Part shown: positions 11,365 through 23,019 of the stretch, piece after piece
Numbering within the stretch: position 1 is the first letter of the stretch
Layout of the letters: every line of letters starts with the position of its first letter
NCBI GenBank assembly: GCA_014925825.1
Contig: JACGCK010000307.1
Coordinates: forward strand, 1-46,048
Source of the DNA: Pholiota molesta
Lineage: Eukaryota > Basidiomycota > Agaricomycetes > Agaricales > Strophariaceae
Direction: 5' to 3'
Length of the DNA: 46,048 bases
Position numbers and translations under genes: made by a program
The notes under the pieces: generated by a model
Database searches by the model: none
The model's input: only the letters and a program-made list of their open reading frames with translations
Told to the model about the DNA's origin: nothing

Positions 11365-14300
11365 TCCGCAGTTCAACCCACCCACACTCTCTCGACAGCA
11401 ATGACGATGGCTGCCAACACAGGGCGCCGATCAGTACTACGGTATGTCCACTGTGTCAGCGGCGAGTTCGACAACTCACCCACATGCTCGTCACAGCGCC
11501 AACGTCGACCCCTTCTGCGCTCATCTCCATCGTCCCGAACAGCGCAGCGCACACTCAGCATCGCTCCATGCCATCATTTCCGCGCACCTTCTTCTCCCCG
11601 ACGCGAGAACAACGACGCGAACACCGTCGCGGCGCCTGCAAGGCACCACTTACCAGCAGCACCTACAGAGCGGCATACACACATCACATCACTGTGACGA
11701 AAGGAACGGCGAGCGCGAGGAGATCTGGACGACATCGGGGACCACCCGACGAGTGTTCGACGTCCAGATCGTCGCCCATGGGCACCACCGCGCGCAGAAG
11801 CCGAGCAGCCGGCGTGCCTGCGACAACAACGACGCGACGTAGGGACGAGTGCACCGGTGCCTACCTACGAGAAAACGTCACTCCGCAAATAACTCACCAC
11901 CAGCACCTCCAGGGCGACATACAAACACCACGACAAGAACAGAACACGCAAGCAGGCTATCTGGACAAGATCGGCGCACGTCGGGCGAGCATCAGACCTC
12001 CCAGATAGTACGGATCGTGGTCAGGTCGCCGCCCTCGCACTCCAGCATACGCCGTCACCCGTACTTAACGTAACAGAGCACCTCCAGAGCAGCGTACAGA
12101 CAAACGGAACAGTGGCCGGCGAGCGCGAAGAGCAAATCAGGTCGCTGCCCACGCACCCCGTACTTACATATCGATACACACACCGGTGGGTGCATAACAT
12201 ACCAGCAGAGCAGCGTACAGACCAACGGCACGGGCCTGGCAAGCGCGAGGAGGAGATCTGGACGACGTCGGGGACCATCTGGCGAGCGTCCGATGCTCAG
12301 ATCTCCCGGATCGTCGTCCATGGGCACCACCGCGCACAGCAGCCAAGCAGCCGGCGTATTTGGACACCAACGACGCTACTCGCGAAGGGTAGGAGACGAC
12401 AGCACCGGTGCGTAGTTGCGAGCAAACGTCTCTCAGCGCTCAACTTACCAGCAGCACCTCCAGAGCGACACACAAACATCAGAACGAAACCAGAGGGCCG
12501 GCGAGCGCGAGGAGGATATCTGGACGACATCGGCACACATCGGGCGAGCGTCCAACCGCACGGGCAGGCTGAGAGCAAGGGAGGGAGGTCCATGGGCACC
12601 ACGGCGCGCAGAATCAAAGAAGTAGGGATAGCCAGGTGTGCAAATCTCGTCCCCTCCCTCCTCTCAGAATCGAGCTCACAGCAGTGAGCTAGGCAGCACC
12701 GCAGCACGGCGACGACACAGAAAACGGCATGGGCGATGGGCGATACGTACACCACAGCACCACTGAACGACGACGCGGGGTTACGGGATGCTCGACTCAC
12801 GGCGTGCCTTGGACGACAACGGCTCGACTCACGAGCGTAGGGGACGATAGCGTCCACAGCGAAGAACGGAACACGCGCGCAAGATTTCTGAACGATATCG
12901 GCGCACGTCGGGCGAGCGTCGAGATTCAGATCGAATCACCAGGAACAGGAGCCACGCAGCACGGACAGTGCGCAGCGCCCAGGCCATGTCATCGCCCTTC
13001 CTCTCAGCGTCGCGCTCACAGAAGTAATCCAGGCAAACCGGCGTTGCAGCGACGACACCACTATCACAGAGAACGGCCATGGCGATGCGCCGATCCGCTC
13101 GATATACGGACACCGGAGCGTAGTACGCAACGAAACAACGACGCTAGAATATAGGCGACTCGCAGCGTGGCATTGCTTGTACGACAACGGCTCGGATCGC
13201 GAGGGAGTAGGGGACCAGAGCAACAGTGCGCAGCTGCGGGAAAACGTCAGTGAGCGCGACATTTCCTTCACTGTATAAACATTACTCACTACGACAATAG
13301 TGCCGCGTTTCGTTCAGCACCGAACCGCGGGATCTCTAGAAGTTACGACCACTGCAATCCAGGCAGCATGGAGCAACCGAAATACGGGTCAGCAACGCGA
13401 TGAGAAGGAGATGTGCGTAACGACGACGAGGAAGGGGATCTGCAAGGGAGGGCGTCAGTGAGTGCGGCTGATTCGACCGTACAGGAACTACTCACATCGA
13501 AGTCGACGTGCGCCGCCTTTGCGCGGCATACAGGCGAATGCCTGCGGATTGGACCCGGCCTACGAACGAAGACGTGAACAGCTCGGCGCCATATCTAAAC
13601 GGCCGCCCATCTGTTCCACTTACCAACGAGGGCGACGACCACGGGCGGAAGGACCAATCATGAACCGAGGACGGCGTAGTTCCTCAGGATACGGGTGAGT
13701 GCGGTTAACTTATGTTCGTAATTTTGACTTACCCCGGCTTTGACCAGGCTAGCTGATCCAGTCGTGCAAGGGGACGGCGCCGACGTATCGTGCGGCATCG
13801 GCGAGGACGACAAGGGCTCGCAGGCGCTATGAGTAGCTGTAAGCAATATCACGGCTGCTGGGACGAGCAGCAACTTACTTACTACGCGTTACTGAAGCTC
13901 GAAGGGCTATCTGCAGAGGGAGGACGACATTAGCGCGGTGCGTATGTCGTGCTCAAGGACACGCACTCACCTCATCTGTAGATGCCTGTTACCCGCCGCT
14001 ATCCAATTCTCGTACGCGGCATGGAATGTGACGTGCATGCTGTAGCCGACATAAGGTGCAACGCGTTAATAATCAGCTATATCAATTAAGAACCACAAAA
14101 GCTCACTTGTAGGACAGCCGGATCACATCGCCATCGACGAGTGGACGAGTAGAGGAGGGCGGCGCCGACCAGATCCAGCCTCGGCGGGATAGAGAGAGAG
14201 GAGACGAGGAGACGAGGAGAGCAGAGGAGAGCAGAGGAGAGCGGGATGAGGGAATGAGAGAGATATCTGTAGTCTTATATATGGCTTTAGGTAGATGTGT

Positions 14301-14957
14301 ACGTACATAGAATGATAATGGTGGCATCGCGAACATTTCGTCAAGGGTCCGCATGCGCTAAGCGAATCTCGATCCCATCTCCTCCTCCGTTTTCTCGTCC
14401 GCGTCCGCTGCGCATCCTTGCCTGTGTCTGTAGACCATACCAGTTATCAATAAGAGAACTCACAGCTCATTTTAATACAACTAGAATACAGAAAAAGCGA
14501 CCTATTTATTGTGTTTTATTCAAGTTTGTTATCGAGTGTAAAGCGTGCAGTTCATGTTTCTACATTCTCAAAATTGCGAACCTCCTCTGCGCAGCGGTCA
14601 AGTACAGTCGCTACCCACCCACCCAGCAACCCTTAACCCAGTAGGCCATATTACCATGTCGTAAAACTTAAGGGAAATGGCACTAACTTGCTTCTTCCAT
14701 GCATTGCTCCGAACCTAAGCATTCAGCAAATGCATCTTCTTGCAGGCGGAAAGTTCAAGCGCGCAGTCTTCGCTGGCAACGCACTAGAGAGGACCCTTGA
14801 TGGCACTAGCAGCGGCGTTTTACGTGGCTTTTTTCAGGTCCCCGCGCGATGCGCAATGTGCTGGAAACACGAAACGGGGTGGGAGGAGAGGATCATGTCT
14901 GATCATGCTCGGTACGGCTATCCTTGTCAGCTCCCGTCTGGCCGCTCCAATTTTCTG

Positions 14958-14961
14958 GTGT
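14958..14961. other. Target-site duplication, left copy (GTGT)
   Basis: GTGT precedes the left LTR and GTGT at 24049-24052 follows the right LTR, while uninterrupted units have GGTGTACAG once (7146-7154 and near 32945). That gives a duplication of at least 4 bp. A 5-bp reading would need one mismatch. Confidence 0.75.
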
Positions 14962-15989
14962 TGTGGAAGAGTTGGTTTCTTCTTGGTGGGAAGGACTGAG
15001 GTCGTCGATAACGGAGAGTGACGGAAGGGGGACAGAGTAGGAGTTAATGTGTAGATAGTTGTGATGCTCGGCTCGTATTGCTCGGGTTGGGGCTCGTGCT
15101 CGCGCTCGAAGTTCAGAATCAAAAATGGGGGTGGATTAACCAAGGAGACAAAAATTTACAAACGAGGTATATACGAGATTCCCTGGCGCACACGTACTCT
15201 TGTGTCGCCAGGTCCGTGAAATCATGAAAATCAAATAAGCTACTTAACGCGTGTATATAGAGTGCCCGTTTTCAAATAAAGATAAGACCTAGGCCACGCG
15301 GAACGATATTGTCGGCCGTACGCAGGATAGGGGAAACGGATGATGTGGTGATGCGGGCGCGAGAGGAGACACATCCTTGCCAAAGGGATATGCCTGCCTG
15401 CATGGGTGACCAGTCCATGTTCGCTGCTCGACGCATGTGTGGGCGCATCCTCCAGATCCTGTGCACGACGTATCGTCTCGCCATGCGCGGCTTTGGCTAT
15501 GTAGAAGAAAGGGAACGAAACGCGGAAGTGATCGAAAATATTGATAGATAAAAATGGAGAGACATATCTTATAATTTGAAAAGCAGAATCGTCGGGTAAA
15601 GCTCGTCCGACACACCCTATGCCCTAGTTCCATCTCCCTCGTACTTGTAGGATTATGGTCGAGTGTCTGTTCGTTGAGCGCGGCGCCGTGTTCTGTTGAC
15701 GTTGTCGAGTTTGCGCGGGCGCCTAAGTTGCCGTAGTCGTGCCGTGCGCGTTCTCACGCCGTGTTTGAAGTCCTAAGGCATCGCAAAAGAAGGTGAGGGC
15801 ACGAGAATTTGATAATCGGTCGCTCTTGTGATAGGGAATAATGTGATAGGGGAAGCGGTTAAAGGGTATGTACGAAAGAACAGAAAGATCTTATCGACCG
15901 CTGAGCCTAGGCTCGTGCGGCTCGATCGGCATCTCGTGGGAAGGTGACTTTGCGTCGCGTCGACGAGCGCGCTATCCATCTCCTCCACA
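14962..15989 (-). repeat. LTR, left (3' LTR of the element)
   Basis: 1028 bases, beginning TGTGGAAGAG and ending CTCCTCCACA, imperfect inverted termini of the TG...CA type. It is identical to the right LTR except for one missing G (GGTGACTT near 15944 against GGTGGACTT near 24001). Read in element orientation, TCTATATACACG near 15250-15262 is a possible TATA box. It carries no convincing ORF of its own. Confidence 0.95.
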
Positions 15990-15991
15990 GT

Positions 15992-16003
15992 GCCCCCCCT
16001 TTA
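15992..16003 (-). other. Polypurine tract of the retrotransposon
   Basis: On the minus strand the bases CTAAAGGGGGGGC lie immediately before the 3' LTR, where plus-strand priming occurs in LTR elements. The position fits the minus-strand orientation inferred from the genes. Confidence 0.8.
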
Positions 16004-16143
16004 GATGTTGCCCCCAACATCAAGAAGGATGATATGGAAGAAATAAAAGGAGAGATGGATAAAGTGATAAAGCAGGATAAAATGTCAAGGGCCACGGAAA
16101 CGGCAAGGTAAATGAAATGAAAGATTTAAGGGGAATGAGGACG

Positions 16144-17864
16144 TTACGCGCGAATGAATCCTAACGGAAAGCGGCCAGGGTGGCGTTCTTGGGGTGGAAT
16201 ATGTCTTCGCAACCAGGATGTCGTCCAACGCGATGCGCGTGAGGTTCGCAGACCAATCCTCGAAGGACTCAAAAGCGGGGTCGTCGCGAATCGATCCCCC
16301 CAGTGCGGTTTGTGAATAAGCGCCGAGCTCGAGGGATTCGCGACCATGCCGGGGAAGTAGAGAATTCGTAAGGGTCGGCGCGCACCAACGGAAGCAAAGG
16401 TCGGTATTGGAAGGTCGTCATTGCCTCGCGGGTCCTTGTTGTAATGATAATAGTCGATGTCGGGATGGCGCGCCGTATGAAGAGAGCTCGAGGATCGAAG
16501 ATTCTTGATGAACTCACGTTCGAACTGATGGATGTCGTAGTAGAGCTGGATGTTGGTGACAGTCTTCATAATCTGATCTTCTGATCTGAAAAAGAAAAGC
16601 TTAAGACGGTGAGCAGTAACATGTCCTCGCATAACCGTTCCATTGAGCTCGCGCAACACGTAAGTGTTGTTATCGCGCTTCTCGTGAATAATGTATGGCC
16701 CAGACCAGCGCCAAAGATCCTTCTTTCCAAACTGATTATCCAACCAGGTCTCGTGCCGAAGCACCCACATCCCAACGTCAAAGCCATGAAAGAGAAATTT
16801 TTACCGTAACGTTTGTTGAAGTTGTCGATCGCTTGCTGCCGAGAGAAACGAGCGCGCTCATTCGCGGCCTCAGCGTCTTCATCACGTCGCGCAATCTGTT
16901 GAGCTCGAAGGGCGATCAAGTCGGCTGTTGTTCGCACGGTGTCCCAATCGAGGGTTTGCCAAGTGCCGTCTCGATGTCGAAGGCAAAAACTGGGAAGATC
17001 CCATATACGAGGTAATAGGGAGGATAGCCTGTAACTCTATTAGTAGTAACGCGGATCGAGAATAAAATAGCGTCGACATAAAGTGGCCACTTGGATTTAT
17101 CCTTATGGCACGCCTTCATGAGTCCGTGTACAGCGTCTGATGAGCACGCTCGGATACACCATTCCCTTGCGGGTGGTAGGCTGAGGACACAATGACACAA
17201 TTCCGTACTGACGGAACACCTCTTCCGCACGCCTTTGAACTCGGAGCCGCCATCGACCGTAATATAAGGAATGCATGAGAAACGACACACCAATTTATAG
17301 ATAAACTTGCAATCGTGGTTGCATTGGCTTGACGAATTGCTTCGGCTTCGTCCCACTTGACGCGGACAGTAGCTTGAACAAGGTATTGCTTACCCCCACG
17401 CCAAGAGGCATGTGAATACAGTCCATGTGCCAATGACGAAGGATCGAGATGCCCACGCCGGATTATAGGGAATAATAGGTTTAGCATTAGACTCTAGTTG
17501 ACAGGGTACGCACGATCGCACGAAGTATGCACAGTCATTGTACATATTGGCCAATAAACTCGTTCCGCAAGCTTGATGTAGGTCGGGTCGCGCCCCGATG
17601 ACCGCACTCGTCGTGTACTTGGACGAGCAACTCTTGGCGACGTTGTGGATCTTCAATGACTAGCGTGGTGGCGCTGAGCTCGACTTCTTCGGTTTCAGCC
17701 ACATACGATCTCGGAAAGAAAGAATCGATTAGCACGCTTGAGGAATTCTCCTTCTCTTTCGTGTCCGTCAGACACAGATCAGGTAGAGTCCAGTCTGATA
17801 GAATTTCGCAACTCTCTCCACATCTCGAGCGAGTCGGGGTCCTCTGATCCAAACTTATGGCCAT
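16144..17864 (-). pseudogene. pol: Retrotransposon integrase (frame-shifted)
   Basis: Pieces in several frames give a complete integrase. The HHCC finger is HDECGHRG... with YNDCAYFVRSCVPCQ. The catalytic core has Asp in HMDCIHMP, Asp in TVDGGSEF and Glu in GNGVSERAHQTL. The C-terminal part reads KSKWPLYVDAILFSIR and ends with the GPY/F module WSGPYIIHEKRDNNTYVL near 16700. Residues after that are low-complexity, with no chromodomain. All three catalytic acids are visible, so the domain would be catalytic if the frame were continuous. At least five frame changes interrupt it. Confidence 0.9.
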
Positions 17865-18499
17865 GCAAGAGACGGCTTCGCGTGATCAGGAGCAGGGAGT
17901 AACTCAAATTAACTCGGCTGTCCATCCGCTCTTCGACAGCACAAAACCCATAGCGGCATTATCAAAGAAGCTGGAGGATACTCACCTTTCTCCAGTCGCG
18001 AAGCATAAGTATTGACTACTTCGTAACGTGAGTGTGATGCCTCATCACCAAGTATATATTCGATATCCTGTTCGATAGGTGTATTGCGATTGAAGAATTC
18101 ATGGCCTAGATATGTCATGGTGTCCGTTACGCGAAGGAGCGTGTAGTCGATAAGGAGTTGCGCGTCCAGTTGGAAGGATCGAATCGCGTTGGCTTGAGCG
18201 GGAGGTTGAATTTGGCGCCGACGTGAGGTTCCGAGTCGATTAGGATGCCGCCCATGTATTCAGTTTTGAAGAGAAAGGCCGGAGGCTTGTAAACATTCGC
18301 GTAGGGATTGTAAGGCGCATCGTTCCGAAGAAGCCGCATGTATGGTGCTGAAGACATAGATAGAGCAGAGCGAGCGAGCTGAATAGAGCGAAGGACAGAA
18401 TGGACTTGCCTTGCCGTGAGTTTATATGAATTTCGACGCCAGAACCCCTGAGGAAGATCAGTTTCCGAAGCAATGAAATTCCCAAGAACCGATCGAGAT

Positions 18500-18911
18500 A
18501 ATCTTCGGGATCATCTTCATCTTCGGAATCCTGTTCCGACTTGGGCCTCCTAGATAAACCGTCAGGGGCTTGATGTTTCTCGGCTTTCACATGTTGCATC
18601 TCAAAGTCAAAAAGGAGAAGATACGCGATCCATCTAGTCATTGGTGAATTTGGTAAATCGGGTGTAACAATCATTTCACGGAGGAACTTAGCGTCGTGCT
18701 CCAAGCAAAATCGGATGCCCCAAATTCGATGTCGAAGGTGTTTGAATGCCCTGAATACGCCGTAAAGTTCAGCTTTGGGCTGCGAATATCGACTCTCGCG
18801 TTCGTTGTAGGTGCAAGACCCATATATGGCAGGTCGGCGTTGATTGTCGAGATGTTGGTAAACCACCCAGCCGGCGCCGTTTAAGGCTGCAGCGTCGACG
18901 GCGACTATCAC
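18500..18911 (-). pseudogene. pol: Retrotransposon RNase H
   Basis: One clean frame covers a Ty3 RNase H. VDAAALNGAGWV holds the first catalytic Asp, PKAELYGVFRAFKHLRH the Glu, and EHDAKFLREM the second Asp. The segment ends with KAEKHQAPDGLSRRP, the conserved HNxxADxLSR-like block, followed by an acidic linker (EQDSEDEDDPEDYLD). It would degrade the RNA strand during reverse transcription. The domain itself looks intact, unlike its neighbours. Confidence 0.9.
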
Positions 18912-18959
18912 AAGTCCCTCGTCAGACGAGCGAGGTAGCTGGGTGATAAGCTTAGCTCT

Positions 18960-20300
18960 GTCATAATCGATCTTGGTGAGAACGGGTGCCGTTGTTGCGT
19001 GATCTTTGAGGCATCCATAGCGTCTTGTGCCTCCTGTGTAAATATAAAGTCTGCATCAGTAGCTCGGAGTAGCGATGTTAATGGCTTAGCTATTAATGCG
19101 AAATTCTTGATCCATTTGCGTCCGCAGCCGACCACTCCGAGGAATCCACGAACTTGGAGACATTCTCACATGGGGGCCATCGTGCGATTTTCGAAATGAG
19201 ACCTTTCTCAGGTGCCATCCGTCAATCGACACGACTGATCCCACGATGCGAAGACGAGGTGTTGCGAGGGTTGTCTTGAGTCCCGATGCAGTGATCCCGG
19301 CTGCTATAAATCGTGCAAGAACCCTGTCAAGGTTAGTGCATACTCAAATACAAACCGGCGGATGTTACGATTATCTCAATCGATTCGTTGTTGTACGTCG
19401 TAGGTGGACCCATGATCCTCCGTCATCCATGAAGGCCTTCGCGAGGACGTCCTTGTCTTCCTGTAAGGAATGGTCGACGCATCGTTGGAATTCGGCGCCT
19501 GCATTTGTCGCACCCATTGGAAGAGTGCTTGCTGTTTGGGCCCACAAAGTGAATGAAATGCAGTTAATGGTCTGGATGACTTAGCTAGTATGCGGGCGTC
19601 ATATCCCGCAAACAGATCAACGGATCCGTATATCGCTCGACCAATGAAGGCCTCGGCAAATCTTCGACTGAAGGCGGCAGTGCAGCATCTCTAATGTGAC
19701 GGAATTCAGCTCTTGGAGATCTAGAACGAGACGCACTTTATTTGTCTTCTTTGCACAGCGAAGAGCGCAGATCGATAACTTGACGATGTGGTTCGAATCT
19801 CCCGCGGCTTCCTGTTCGAGGATTTCTGTCGAATGACGTCTTCTAGTGCTTTGGGTGCCGGATTGGTGGTCGCTGCCAGGGGTGTGTTCGATAGTCGGGA
19901 TCTCATAGTCGGGGTAATATTCTTGTCGAAAGTTCCTTTTCGGCGAAGTAAAGCGAATGCCTCCTCGCGTCTCATTACAACAAACGCGAGGAGATCGATC
20001 TCTTCTGAGGAAGGAAATCTTCAGGTATAGTGTTTAATAAAAGGTGAGACGCTCAGCTGTCATTCGTTCCGTAGGTTTGATAGAAGAAACAGGAGGCGGC
20101 CTTGTTGGTATGGTGATTGGAGGTAACGGAATCGGTTTGAACTCGAGGGCTTCGGGTTTCGGCATGTAGGTGGTACAGGTCGCACTTTACGGTCCACGGG
20201 TTGTATTTGCGCTTGAGGTAAGAGACACGTCGCGCGTTCGCGTATCGGTTGAGCTCGATAGGGCTCGAAGGGTCCAAGGCGTAGTTAGCGGCCTTAAACT
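18960..20300 (-). pseudogene. pol: Retrotransposon reverse transcriptase (multiply frame-shifted)
   Basis: Pieces in different frames line up with a Ty3 reverse transcriptase. An N-terminal linker reads RRVSYLKRKYNPWTVKCDLY. PKALEDVIRQ and RSALFAVQRRQ lie at the palm entry, DLFAGYDAR precedes the active site, and FMDDG near 19430-19416 is the YXDD-box variant. IRRFVFEYAL near 19360 follows, then VGCGRKWIKNFALIAKPLTSLLR at the connection. FMDD plus IRRFV resembles one Agaricomycete Ty3 group. No frame is open for more than about 100 codons here. Confidence 0.85.
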
Positions 20301-20699
20301 ATTAGATGCATGACTCACTTGTCGTAATAAATAATCAACGAATCTGGAGGATTAAAAGAAGAAAACTTGGAACTATACTCACGAAACTCAGGATCTCCGA
20401 GAAGACCCATGAGTGACCGGCCTATTGTCGCGCAAGACACGTTGAAGTGAATGGCGGCCGGATCTGCATGTCTTGCGCTAGAGAAAATATTGAGCGTCAA
20501 CGTACTCGTCGTCGACTTCTTCGATGTAGGCTCGTTGATGGTGCGAATGCTGATGGTGACGTGACCGGCTCTTCGTCGTGTTGTACAGGTCGAGATGGGC
20601 CTGGTAGGGCCAGTTGCATCGACGTTCCGTGGATCGTTAGGTTTGGTGAGCTGTACCGAGATCGTCGGGTTGTAGTTGCGGTCGCCGTCCTTCCAGAGC

Positions 20700-21010
20700 A
20701 TAATCTTCATATGGCCGGTCCTTGAATAATCGATGCGCGCGCAAACCACTGGATCCACGGCTGTCCTAAAATACAATCTTGTGAGTCCATGTCATCACGA
20801 GTAACAAAGAAATGATGATCGAATCTGTGTCCGCCGATTGAAATCGGTACGTCGCGGCATACTCCTCGTAATCCTACGGGCCCCCATTGACGCCCTTCAG
20901 AGACCAGCGCGTTCCTTCGTAGTCGAGAGGAAGGTTCGTTTGCGAGAGTAGGCGCTCTGGAAAGATGTTGAGCTCAGATCCGCAATCTACCATGAATTGA
21001 TTGATATCCT
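20700..21010 (-). pseudogene. Retrotransposon aspartic protease region
   Basis: The minus-strand text MVDCGSELNIFPERLL near 20994-20945 matches a retropepsin active site with DCG in place of the usual DTG or DSG. Further on, DSQDCILGQPW-like text precedes WFARIDYSRTG, the typical second half of such proteases. The frame is broken near 20776. This domain would cleave the Gag-Pol polyprotein. Confidence 0.7.
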
Positions 21011-21227
21011 GCGAGTTCGGCGTTGAAAATGCCAGTCGTCATCGCATATTTCTTCGTGGGTCGAAAGCTAACAGCATTCGAATACCTAAGCATAAACGAA
21101 TCAAGCATAGATGGATCGTTTACTCGTCAAATTGAAGGGAACTCGCCGAATTTACCGCGCTCCAGCACTAGTCTTCGATATTCTTCCTCCGGCTCGCTCC
21201 GTGTAAAGATCATACTCGCCATATTCG

Positions 21228-22888
21228 TCAGATATTCGCGTCGGTCTTCGTGGCGTCAGCCATCCGTTTCTGGAGTCCGGGCGAGATTCCTAAAATATCA
21301 CGCAGAGTCAATGTTACCTGTGTTTGCAAGATCAGATCTTGGATATCCTGCATCGAGATCTTCTCCTGGACGTCCGACGTATAGTGGTATTGAGGCGCCT
21401 TGGTCTTCGGTCGTCCTTCATCTCGAATCCTTCTGGTTTCGTGGAAGCGATTCCTTCCAGCCTTCACGAGTATTGATTGGCGGCGGCGCGGGTCCGGTTG
21501 GCGCGCGTGTCTCGTTGGGGACTTGTGAGATCCAGGAGGCGCCGGCGCGGGTACTGATGGCTGGCGAACTGCTGACGCAGGAGGCGCTGTTGGTGTTGCA
21601 GGACGCTCGGGTTGCTTGCGCGCTGGTGGACGACGAGTCGGATCGGTTCTAGCAGAGGTGTCTTTGCCAGTGCGTGTAACGGGATATGAATCAGAAAAAT
21701 AGAACTCATCTTGATTCGACGCGATCGCGTACACGTCTCCGCATATTGCCGGGTAATCGCCCATCATGAGAGTTGCCGGGGACGCGTTTGCAGTTATCGT
21801 GTGGGGCGGTGTTTCACGTCGCGGAAAGTCATTCCGATGTTCTCGTAAAAACTGCGCGACACCTCCAGGAGTGAATGGGATTTGAGGAAGGTCGGATCCG
21901 TCCATAAGTGTGTAACGTGCACGCGCCGCGTCGTACTTGATGAGCGCTTCCGCAATGAGTTTGCAGTCTCGGGGCAGAACGAGGGTGCAATTTGTGTGTC
22001 CCGGGCAACCCACAAATGAAACAAGTTTTGTCAGCGGAGTTCATCATGTTAGACGGGCGAGACATAGTGCCAGTACTCATCGCAACCTTGAACATTTCTT
22101 GCATCTGGGCCTGGTTGAGCGAAAGCTGCTGGAGCTGTTGTGCGAGGAGATCAATATCATTCTTGGCTGATACATTTTTGGACTTAGCGGGTTCAACGAC
22201 GCTCGATAATGGAAGGAGAGCCGGCTTGATCGATTTCACGGAGTAGGCGTGTCGTCGTCCGAATCTTCCGCGTCCGATTCGACGTTGTAAGACTCGATGC
22301 TCGATGGGTTGAATTGCCGGCAAATAATTTCAATAACCGTCTTGATTTCTGGGGGCGCATTCGTCGAGAGGTTTGCTGGGGGAGACGGGAGGTAACAAAG
22401 GCCCTAGTACGACGTGGGAGCCCCGCAAAGAACTTAAGTTTCATCTCGCTGTCATCGATAAGCTTCTTCGACTTCAGTTGCGCGGCAATCGTGAGATATC
22501 CTCTGTGATACTCGTCCACATCAGTTCTATTACCAAATTCTTTACCCTTGGCGTGCTCCTTGACAAAAAGTCGCAGAATTTCCAGCGTTGCCTTGACTGG
22601 TTCGTCGTTCGACCCGTATAAGTCGACGAGGAGTTGCTTGGCCTTTTCCCAGTCGTTTCCTTGGACTTCATCGCAGAACCTAATGACCTGTTTGACTTGA
22701 TCAGTGCAGTATTGAACGATGTATTTTGGGAGATCAGAATCAGGTATCCCTGCGGCGTTCCCATGTCGTTCAAGAATAGAAATAAAATCGTTGACGTATT
22801 TGCCATCGAAAAGCGGCGCGCTCAAAGTGCGCGGAATGGGCATCGGCTTAAGCTGTGTGAACAGCTGTGGTTGTGCCGGATTTGCCAT
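21228..22888 (-). pseudogene. gag: Retrotransposon gag (frame-shifted)
   Basis: Starts MANPAQPQLFTQLKP and continues with a capsid-like helical region (GKYVNDFISILERHG, QCTDQVKQVIRF-type text, then KFFAGLP around residue 175). Near 22370 the frame changes, and the product continues through a Gln-rich segment (LLAQQLQQLSLNQAQMQEMF) to CFICGLPG. A second frame change near 22006, one extra A after GGG, brings HTNC into line, making a variant zinc knuckle. A basic, Pro-rich tail follows to about 21228. Gag would package element RNA into virus-like particles. With two frame changes this copy cannot do so as written. Confidence 0.85.
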
Positions 22889-23019
22889 ATCGACGTTCGA
22901 AATTAAATGGAATGGGAGCTCGGAAAATGTCGAAGACAGATTGAAATTGAAAGAAAAAGGAGAAAAACTTAGCGGTGATGTTTTCGACGGAAAACCTTAG
23001 GTCCAGTCTCGATAGCTAC

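Larger units (their letters stand above)
11139..14961 (+). repeat. Array unit 3, left part (up to the retrotransposon)
   Basis: Near-identical to 3327-7150 at offset 7812, dropping to 7810 after two single-base homopolymer losses near 12490 and 12656. It is interrupted after the bases GGTGT at 14961, where the LTR starts. The unit resumes at 24049 with GTGTACAG, matching the uninterrupted sequence at 7147. Confidence 0.92.

Noticed and set aside
16144..16500. Chromodomain at the end of the integrase
   Set aside because: The tail after the GPY/F module is Arg/Ser/Pro-rich and lacks the aromatic cage pattern (Y...W...W).
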